This document shows positions 1 to 5,165 of a stretch of DNA of 7,862 bases, piece after piece; position 1 is the first letter of the stretch; the number at the start of each line of letters is the position of its first letter. This DNA is from Spirochaetaceae bacterium. Lineage in GTDB: Bacteria; Spirochaetota; Spirochaetia; SZUA-6; Bin103. Below the pieces are notes generated by a model. The model did not search any database. It saw only the letters and a program-made list of their open reading frames with translations, and had not been told where the DNA came from. Made by a program: the position numbers and the translations under genes. The stretch covers positions 1 through 7,862 of the forward strand of contig JAPOQV010000405.1 of the NCBI GenBank assembly GCA_026710565.1, given 5' to 3'.

Positions 1-2948
1 CCCGCCTGCACGACGTAGCGGAACCGGAGGCGCTCGCCGGCGCCGGCGACGAACGTCGCGGCGCGCGTGTCGGCCCGAGGGCTCGCCCGCGCCGCCAGCC
101 GGCCGGCGCGCGCCGCGGACGACGCCGGCGGCGGGCCGATGATCAGCTCCAGTTGCGGCTGTCCGGAGACGTTCACCTCCTTGTTGAACTGCACCTCGAC
201 GTCGACGCTCTCGCCGCGCTGGTACACCTCGCCGTTGCGCGGCTGCGAGGTGACGGCCGCCAGGGTCGGCACGGTACGGCTCGCCACGCCGCCATCCACG
301 TTGTGGCCGGCCGGCGTCGATGCCCCCGCCAGGCTCAGGTTGGCCGGGTTGCCGGCCGCGTCCCGGATCGAGCCGCCGTTCAGGCTCAGGCCCCCGGCGG
401 CCACGCCGACCCCGTTCGGGGCCTGGTCCTGCTCCTGCACGGAGTAGCGGAACCGCACGGAGTGCCGGTCGGCGGAGTGAAACGCGGCCCCGCGGGTCGC
501 CGTGCCGACGGCAAGGGCCAACCGCGGGCTGCCGGTGACGGTCACCGGTTCGCTGAAGCGGACCGCGGCCTCCACGATGTCGCCGCGCCCGTAGGTGTCG
601 CCGTCCGTGGGGCTCGACGTGAAGGCCACGCTCCGGACCGTGGGCGGATCGTCGTCCCGGAGCACGCCGCTGGCCCCTTGGCCCAGGGAGATGCGGCCGC
701 TCCCCAGGCGCAGCACGGCCGGGTTGTCTGCCAGGTCGACGATGCTGCCGCCGTTCAGGTTCAGGGCATCCGGCGCGACCGCGAGCGCACCGCTGTCATC
801 GGAGGCCACGACGTACCGGAAGCGAACGACGCGCAGGCGGGACGATGCGTAGACGGCGCTGCGGTCGCTGGCGCCGACGGTCAGCGTGAGCCGCGGTGAG
901 CCGGTGACGGTCACGGTCTCGCTGAACTCGACCTCGATCTCGACCGCTTCGCCCCGGACGAAGGTCGAGCCGTCCTGCGGCGAGGACATGAGCGTCACGC
1001 CCGTGACGGCAGGAGCGGCGGTGTCGACCAGATCCGCGTCCACCCGGTGCGCGGCCGCGTTCGCGATCGCGTGGCTGCCCAGGCCGAGCCGCGCGTCGTT
1101 CTTGTCGCTGTCCTTGATGGTGCCGCCGTTCGGCGACAGCGCGCCGGCGGCGATGCCGATGCCGTCGCTGTCGCGGTCTTCCTCCTGCACGCGGTAGCTG
1201 AACCACAGGGTGCTGCCGCTGGTGCGGGTGAAGCCGGCGCCGCGGGTGGCGGTGCCGACGGTCAGCGCCAGCCGGGGTGAGCCGGTGACGGTGACCGGCT
1301 CGCTGAAGCGGACCTCGACCACGATCGACTCGCCGCGCGCATAGGTGCCGCCGCGCGGCCGGGACGTGATCGAGACGCCGCTCACGGCCGGCGCGCTGAC
1401 CTGGCTGCCGTTCACCTTGCGGCCGGAGTCCACGGCCACCGCGGCGTGCGTCAGCTCGGCGTCCGTGGAGCCGCCGCTCGAGGTGATGGTGCCGCCGCCC
1501 AGGCTGATCGCGTCCGCGGCGATGCTGATGCCGTCCGCGTCGCGGTCGGCATCAGCCACCGTGTACCGGAAGGACGCGGTGCGGCCGAAGTGGGTGCCCC
1601 AGAAGGACGCCGCGCGGGTCCGGCCGCCGATGTCCAGGGCCAGGCTCGGCCGGCCGGTGACGCGGATGTGTTCCGTGAACAGCACCCGCACGTCGATCGT
1701 CTCGCCGCGCCGGTAGGTGTCCCCGCTCCTGGGCGAGGAGCCGAAGAAGACGCTGTTGACCGCGGGGCCGCCGCCCGGGGGCGTCGCCGTGGGGTCGCCC
1801 ACCTTGCGCGTGGAGTCCGCCGCGACCGCGGCGTGCGTCAGCACCGCGGCGGTGGTGCCGTCGACCGCGGTGATGGTCCCGCCGTTCAGGCGGATGGCGT
1901 TCGCCGCGACGCTGACCCCGTCCGCGTCCGAGTCGCGCGCCTGCACCGTGTACTGGAAGCCGATTCCGTTGACCTCGACGCCGTGGGTGTGGAAGGCCGC
2001 CTGCCTGGTCCGGCTGCCGACGGTCAGCTCCACGTAGGGGCTGCCGCTGACGGTGACCAGCCGGTCGAACCAGACCTGGAGCTTGATCGTCTCTTCGGCC
2101 TGGTAGGCGTCGCCGCTGCTCGGAGTGCCGCTGAACTTGACTTCGGACACCGCCGGGGCGGTGACCTCGTCGCCGTCGACCTTGCGGGTCGCGTCGTCGT
2201 CGACCGCCGCGTGCGCCAGGTCGGCGTCGAGCGTCGCGTCGGAAGCGGCCTTGAGGCTGCCCCCGTTGAGGCGCAGCGCGTTCGCCGGGATGCTGATCCC
2301 GTCCGCGTCGAAATCGTCCGCCTGCACCTCGTAATCGAAATGGAGATCCGTGATCCCGCCGCCGTGTCCTCTGCCGTGGTCGAGGGTGGCCAGTGCCGTC
2401 TGGCCGCCGATGGTCAGCGCCACCTGGATGCTGATGTCGTCGTCCCCCTTGGTCCACTTGATGAACCGGTCGAACACGACCTTCAGCTCGATCGTCTCGC
2501 CCAGCTCGTAGGTGGCGCCGTTCTCCGGCGAGCCCTCGAAGGAGACGCCGGTCACCGACGGCACCTCGTTGACGCTGCCGTCCACCTTGTGGCCGGAGTC
2601 CGCGGCCAGCGCGGAGTGGGTCAGATCGGCGTCGGTGGTGCCGTCCGCTGCCGCCTTGATGGTCCCGCCGTTGAGGCGGATCGCGTCGGCCGCGATGCTG
2701 ATCCCGTCGGTGTCCTCGTCTTCCTTCACGACCGTGTACTCGAAGAACAGGGAGCTGGTGCTCGACAGGGGGCCGGCCGTCGACGAGAGCCCGACGGCTC
2801 GCGTGTTGGCGCCCACGGTGAGCCGTATCCGAGGAGTACCGGTGATCGTCACGAGCCGGTCGAAGTCGACCCGCACCTCGATCGGGTCGCCGCGCTGGTA
2901 CGTGTCGCCGCTGGCGGGGGCGGTGAACAGGGAGACGTCGCTCACGGA
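1..2948 (-). repeat. Eight tandem SwmB-like domain repeats (coding)
   Basis: Approximate repeat positions on the minus strand are 2948-2574, 2558-2169, 2153-1794, 1763-1404, 1391-1029, 1013-684, 647-288 and 275-1 (partial). The repeats diverge as a set, but repeats 5 and 7 share an almost identical block (RFSEPVTVTGSPRLALTVGT versus the same with one change, LALAVG). Repeats 1-5 carry an acidic DxDxDG-like loop; repeats 6 and 7 have lost it. Repeat 8 has a 22-residue Ala/Arg/Pro-rich insert at residues 984-1005. Confidence 0.85.
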
Positions 2949-3083
2949 GGGCGCAGCGGTCTCCTGCGCCGTGGCGGCGCCGACCGCGAGCAGGCTCAGG
3001 ACCAGGATCGCGAGCATGCCCGGCAGGCCGGCGCGGCGACCGATGGCCGCGCCGGCCGCGAGCAATGAGGTCTTCCTGGTCAT
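1..3083 (-). CDS. Secreted SwmB/Ig-like repeat surface protein, C-terminus beyond window
   Basis: The frame is open from the ATG at 3083 to the left edge (1027 codons, no stop), so the 3' end is missing. Residues 1-39 look like a Sec signal peptide: basic start (MTRK), hydrophobic run 23-35, likely cleavage after ATA at 39. A start at Met23 would lose the basic region, and the GGGGAGG at 3089-3095 supports 3083. The rest is eight tandem domains of about 115-130 residues, beginning near residues 46, 176, 311, 441, 565, 691, 813 and 937. Their shared pattern is SxPxxGDTYxRGExI, VxFxxxVTVTGxPxLxLTVG, FxYxVQ, DxDxDGISI and LNGGTI. This matches SwmB-type/Ig-like repeats of long bacterial surface proteins. 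No catalytic domain is visible. Adhesion or a structural envelope role is inferred. The anchor or secretion signal should lie in the missing C-terminus. Confidence 0.88.
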   Translation of the reverse strand, partial: MTRKTSLLAAGAAIGRRAGLPGMLAILVLSLLAVGAATAQETAAPSVSDVSLFTAPASGDTYQRGDPIEVRVDFDRLVTITGTPRIRLTVGANTRAVGLSSTAGPLSSTSSLFFEYTVVKEDEDTDGISIAADAIRLNGGTIKAAADGTTDADLTHSALAADSGHKVDGSVNEVPSVTGVSFEGSPENGATYELGETIELKVVFDRFIKWTKGDDDISIQVALTIGGQTALATLDHGRGHGGGITDLHFDYEVQADDFDADGISIPANALRLNGGSLKAASDATLDADLAHAAVDDDATRKVDGDEVTAPAVSEVKFSGTPSSGDAYQAEETIKLQVWFDRLVTVSGSPYVELTVGSRTRQAAFHTHGVEVNGIGFQYTVQARDSDADGVSVAANAIRLNGGTITAVDGTTAAVLTHAAVAADSTRKVGDPTATPPGGGPAVNSVFFGSSPRSGDTYRRGETIDVRVLFTEHIRVTGRPSLALDIGGRTRAASFWGTHFGRTASFRYTVADADRDADGISIAADAISLGGGTITSSGGSTDAELTHAAVAVDSGRKVNGSQVSAPAVSGVSITSRPRGGTYARGESIVVEVRFSEPVTVTGSPRLALTVGTATRGAGFTRTSGSTLWFSYRVQEEDRDSDGIGIAAGALSPNGGTIKDSDKNDARLGLGSHAIANAAAHRVDADLVDTAAPAVTGVTLMSSPQDGSTFVRGEAVEIEVEFSETVTVTGSPRLTLTVGASDRSAVYASSRLRVVRFRYVVASDDSGALAVAPDALNLNGGSIVDLADNPAVLRLGSGRISLGQGASGVLRDDDPPTVRSVAFTSSPTDGDTYGRGDIVEAAVRFSEPVTVTGSPRLALAVGTATRGAAFHSADRHSVRFRYSVQEQDQAPNGVGVAAGGLSLNGGSIRDAAGNPANLSLAGASTPAGHNVDGGVASRTVPTLAAVTSQPRNGEVYQRGESVDVEVQFNKEVNVSGQPQLELIIGPPPASSAARAGRLAARASPRADTRAATFVAGAGERLRFRYVVQA

Positions 3084-3165
3084 GAGGTCCTCCCCTTGAC
3101 CGTGCCTGACAATGTCCATGTCATGGAATATCAGGATATCACGTATTGATCTCGTATCTTGATGG
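3084..3165 (-). promoter_or_regulatory. Leader and probable promoter region of the repeat-protein gene
   Basis: The minus strand has a strong ribosome binding site, GGGGAGG at 3095-3089, five bases before the ATG. Upstream, about 3108-3165 is roughly 60% A+T, which stands out from the GC-rich surroundings and is the likeliest place for the promoter. No convincing -35/-10 pair could be assigned. Two dyads lie here and are listed separately. Confidence 0.45.
3115..3139. promoter_or_regulatory. Two adjacent small dyads, possible operator
   Basis: TCCATGTCATGGA at 3115-3127 is a perfect inverted repeat around one central base. ATATCAGGATAT at 3128-3139 is a perfect 5-bp inverted repeat around AG and follows with no gap. 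They lie about 20 bp upstream of the ribosome binding site of the repeat-protein gene, in the AT-richer island, where an operator would be expected. No known regulator is recognised. Short dyads can occur by chance. Confidence 0.3.
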
Positions 3166-3314
3166 GGTGGCTCGGGTTGAAGCGCCGGATCTCCGCCGAT
3201 CAGGAGGATCGCAGCGGACAGGAAGCGCTGCCGGTGGTCGTGGGCCGACGGATCGATCCCGCCGATCCGCAGCGCGCCGAAGCCGCCGGCGTCCGCTACG
3301 TCACGTCAGTGTGA
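3162..3314 (+). CDS. Doubtful 50-codon open frame, possible gene remnant
   Basis: This short plus-strand frame (ATG 3162, TGA 3312-3314) has coding-like base use: about 82% G/C at third positions but only about 52% at second positions. It has no ribosome binding site, and an in-frame stop at 3147-3149 lies just upstream. The product includes LPVVVGRRIDPADPQR followed by AEAAGVRYVTSV. That is a strand-loop-helix pattern similar in style to the C-terminal end of cobalamin-binding or other Rossmann-like domains. A decayed fragment is as likely as a small gene, and chance is not excluded. Confidence 0.2.
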   Translation: MGWLGLKRRISADQEDRSGQEALPVVVGRRIDPADPQRAEAAGVRYVTSV

Positions 3315-3380
3315 TCGGGAGCACGTCAGCCGTGCAGGCGGGCTGAGCGCTCGCCAGCGACACCGTTAGACCCGCCCCAT

Positions 3381-4490
3381 TCACTCCTCCGGCTCCGGCT
3401 CCGGCTTCGGCGGAATGGTCACCGTCGCGCTCGACGGCGAGCCGATCGAGTAGTAGCCGTAGTGGCTGACGTCGACGTACTGGTTGTTGCCGCCGAGAAA
3501 GAGCAGCTCGGAGAAAATGTCCAGCGACACCCGCAGCTCCGCTCCGTTCGGGAAGTGCTCGTCGACGGAGAGGGTGAAGCTGCTCCCGCTCCGCATCTGA
3601 TCGCGACTGTACTTGTACGTCTTGGTCCCGTCCGGCTCGATGAACGTCCAGCCGGTCTGCACGGTGTAGCTGCCGGTATGCGTGTTCGGCGTGGCCCCCT
3701 GTGATTCCACCGGAAGCTCCGGCAGCGACGGGCTGACGTTCACGGCGCCGCGGATGGCCACGGTGGTGTAGGTCCGGCCGTTCCATTCGTAGGTCTCCCA
3801 CACCGCGGACAGCGAGCCCATCGTGGCGGTGTAGCTGCCCTTCACCCACGCCGGCTCCTCGTCCTCCTCCGGCTCGGGCGGCGCGATGCCGACCGGTACG
3901 CCTCCCGGCACCGTCTGGGTGCCGGTCTGCGGGTCGTGATCGCGAACCGAGATCGTGACCGAGTCGGTGTCTCCGATGGTGTACGCCACGTCGCCCAGGT
4001 CGCAGCTCGCGAGCGTTGCCGTGATGGTGCGGTCCGTCGTCACCGGGTCGTCGTCGGCGGTGGCGATCAGGCCGGTGCTGGCGTCGAAGCCGTTGGCCGT
4101 GGCCGTGGCGTCCGCCATGGTGTGCCCGCCGCTGTCGGCCAGCGTGATCGTGCAGGTTCCGGCGACCGGCACGGTGCCGGTGAAGCGCACCATCAGCCGG
4201 AACGACTCGCCCTCCTGCACGGTGGTGACGCTGGAGTGGATGCCGCCCGAGCCGGCATCGTCCCCGCTCGCCTGTCGCAGGGTCGGCGCCGCCTCCGGTT
4301 CGTCCGGGCGGTCGACGTGCAGGCTCACCACCACCCGCTCCGGTTCGGGCTCGGGCTGCGGTTCGACTACCTCCGGCGGGGCCGCAAGGTCCTCCGGTAT
4401 GACCGCGGGGTCCTCCGGCATGACTGGCGCGACGGCCGCCTTGCAGCCGATCAGCGCCAGCGCAATCGCTCCGATCAGATATCTCGTCAT
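3381..4490 (-). CDS. Lipoprotein with Calx-beta-like domain and unknown C-terminal domain
   Basis: The product is 369 residues. Its N-terminus is a lipoprotein signal with lipobox L13-I14-G15-C16, so Cys16 should be lipidated. Lys at +2 does not signal inner-membrane retention in diderms, which suggests an outer-membrane location. The frame could start 27 codons earlier, but 4490 puts the basic MTR start directly before the hydrophobic run and GGGAGG at 4502-4497 six bases upstream. After a Pro/Glu spacer (24-51), residues about 84-187 resemble a Calx-beta-like beta-sandwich (VQEGESFRL near its start, DSVTISVRDHDP at its end), with Cys113 and Cys163 as a possible disulfide. A second acidic spacer (203-213) leads to a Tyr/Thr/Ser-rich domain (about 214-358) that I do not recognise, then the tail PKPEPEPEE. 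No enzyme motif is visible. A surface or adhesion-related role is inferred from this make-up and from its neighbours. Confidence 0.85.
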   Translation of the reverse strand: MTRYLIGAIALALIGCKAAVAPVMPEDPAVIPEDLAAPPEVVEPQPEPEPERVVVSLHVDRPDEPEAAPTLRQASGDDAGSGGIHSSVTTVQEGESFRLMVRFTGTVPVAGTCTITLADSGGHTMADATATANGFDASTGLIATADDDPVTTDRTITATLASCDLGDVAYTIGDTDSVTISVRDHDPQTGTQTVPGGVPVGIAPPEPEEDEEPAWVKGSYTATMGSLSAVWETYEWNGRTYTTVAIRGAVNVSPSLPELPVESQGATPNTHTGSYTVQTGWTFIEPDGTKTYKYSRDQMRSGSSFTLSVDEHFPNGAELRVSLDIFSELLFLGGNNQYVDVSHYGYYSIGSPSSATVTIPPKPEPEPEE

Positions 4491-4764
4491 CCCATTCCTC
4501 CCGTCGGTTCGTCGGCTGCCGCCGCCTGGTCGCCTTGCTCGAAGGCTCCGGCCACTCGCTGTTCGCGCCACGTGCGAATTGGGACCCCGGCGAGTCAGTT
4601 CCGGACCCGAGGGTCATGGCGCTCTCTCCCAAAGGAGGGCATACGCAGGTCCTTCAGATAAATCCCGCCGGGGTCCCGGTACTTCCGCGGGCACGACCCC
4701 CGGACCTACCGCCGGCAGGCTGCCACTCCGGGAGCGGGACCAGCAACCCCCGACGGGGCGCATT

Positions 4765-4837
4765 TTCCTATACAGAAACACTTTTTCCCGAACGGTCGTA
4801 CCCTCTTCCCATACGGTCGCGACCCTGCCTGAACGGC
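4765..4837 (-). promoter_or_regulatory. Four-unit LytTR-type direct-repeat operator array
   Basis: Four 11-bp units on the plus strand start at 4765 (TTCCTATACAG), 4785 (TTCCCGAACGG), 4806 (TTCCCATACGG) and 4826 (TGCCTGAACGG), giving periods of 20, 21 and 20 bp. On the minus strand the 9-bp cores are TCTGTATAG, ACCGTATGG, ACCGTTCGG and GCCGTTCAG. Against the published LytTR pattern as I recall it (W-M-M-G-T-T-N-R-K, direct repeats about 12 bp apart), ACCGTTCGG matches fully, two others miss one position, and TCTGTATAG misses two. The cores point toward the lipoprotein gene, whose start is about 275 bp away. Binding is inferred. Confidence 0.6.
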
Positions 4838-4935
4838 CGGGAGCTCGCGCCCGTCCGGGGGATCGACAGCGATCCGAACCAACACGCATCGGCTTCTCCC
4901 CGTCCGGCTGGGGCGACGGCCGGACTCGCGAGACA

Positions 4936-4972
4936 CGTTCAAACCGGTGCCTTGCGCACCGGTCTGCGAACG
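4936..4972. promoter_or_regulatory. Strong interrupted dyad between the two operator sets
   Basis: ACCGGTGC (4943-4950) and GCACCGGT (4956-4963) form a perfect 8-bp inverted repeat around CTTGC. A second pair, CGTTC (4936-4940) and GAACG (4968-4972), flanks it across a small asymmetric internal loop. There is no T-tract on either side, so an intrinsic terminator is unlikely. It could be an operator for a dimeric regulator or a transcript stem-loop separating the divergent transcripts. Confidence 0.45.
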
Positions 4973-5074
4973 CCTCCGGGTCGATTGACGCATGTCGATG
5001 GATTGGAGTAGTCGTTCTCATTTGCCGGAATTCGGGACCCTCCTTGCCGGGCTCACCGGACTGCATCGCTCGAT

Positions 5075-5108
5075 TTCCTGAACGGAAGGCATCGGCTTCC
5101 TGAACGGT
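5075..5108. promoter_or_regulatory. Perfect LytTR-type direct-repeat pair upstream of the LytTR gene
   Basis: TTCCTGAACGG occurs exactly at 5075-5085 and again at 5097-5107, 22 bp start to start. On the minus strand the 9-bp cores are TCCGTTCAG (5086-5078) and ACCGTTCAG (5108-5100). Both fit the LytTR recognition pattern at every position. A weaker copy (core ACCGCCCGG, two mismatches) lies at 5121-5129, continuing the period. The pair ends 58 bp before the LytTR start codon, a position expected for autoregulation. Binding and the sign of control are inferred. Confidence 0.65.
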
Positions 5109-5165
5109 GAACGGGTCGTCCCGGGCGGTCCACGGGCTCCCGGGGAAACGTGCGAGCGGCTGATC

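Larger units (their letters stand above)
3084..3380. other. Intergenic region between lipoprotein and repeat-protein genes
   Basis: This 297-bp gap between two minus-strand genes is long for an operon, so the repeat-protein gene probably has its own promoter. Besides the promoter region, dyads and doubtful frame listed separately, it holds small hairpins: GCACG/CGTGC at 3321-3335 and a seven-base stem with one mismatch at 3337-3355. Neither is followed by a T-tract on the minus strand, so neither is a convincing intrinsic terminator. A single 8/9 match to the LytTR core, ACCGTTAGA, lies at 3362-3370; alone it is not evidence of regulation. Confidence 0.5.
4491..5165. promoter_or_regulatory. 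Divergent intergenic region with LytTR-type sites
   Basis: This 675-bp non-coding stretch separates the minus-strand lipoprotein gene from the plus-strand LytTR gene, so promoters for both should lie here. It contains a four-unit direct-repeat array (4765-4837), a strong dyad (4936-4972) and a direct-repeat pair (5075-5108), listed separately. A looser GC-rich hairpin, 4668-4675 with 4695-4703, has no T-tract. The open frames crossing the region encode Arg/Pro/Ser-rich sequence with no recognisable domain and are not supported as genes. Confidence 0.6.

Noticed and set aside
1552..2457. Minus-strand open frame of 301 codons in another frame
   Set aside because: It lies inside the repeat-protein gene and gives Arg/Gly/His-rich low-complexity sequence; it is a frame shadow.
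3030..3040. Twin-arginine (Tat) signal in the repeat protein, residues 16-17
   Set aside because: The residues after RR are Ala-Gly-Leu rather than the x-Phe-Leu-Lys type, and the hydrophobic run and ATA cleavage site look like an ordinary Sec signal.
1446..3068. Long plus-strand open frame of 540 codons (and a related one at 153-899)
   Set aside because: It is antisense to the repeat-protein gene and encodes Arg/Gly/Ala/Asp-rich sequence without any domain. Stop-free antisense frames are common opposite GC-rich genes. The minus-strand frame has signal peptide, ribosome binding site and conserved repeats.
3337..3355. Intrinsic terminator after the lipoprotein gene
   Set aside because: The stem is short with a mismatch and no T-tract follows on the minus strand.
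3301..4632. Minus-strand open frame of 443 codons overlapping the lipoprotein gene
   Set aside because: It is longer than the lipoprotein frame, but its translation is Arg/Gly/His-rich with no signal or domain. The other frame has a lipobox, ribosome binding site and a Calx-beta-like domain. Only its last 27 codons are kept as a low-interest finding.
4765..4837. Possible CRISPR array because of regular repeats
   Set aside because: The units are 11 bp with about 9-10 bp between, far shorter than CRISPR repeats and spacers, and no cas gene is present. The operator explanation fits better.
4985..5014. TTGACG as a -35 element for the LytTR gene
   Set aside because: No acceptable -10 hexamer lies 16-18 bp downstream, and the position is far upstream of the LytTR start.
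4614..5066. Minus-strand open frame of 150 codons in the divergent region
   Set aside because: It overlies the operator array and dyad, is Arg/Pro/Ser-rich, has no domain, and its start lacks a ribosome binding site that I can defend.
3955..5103. Plus-strand open frame of 382 codons running into the divergent region
   Set aside because: It is antisense to the lipoprotein, changes composition abruptly in the intergenic region, and has no recognisable domain.
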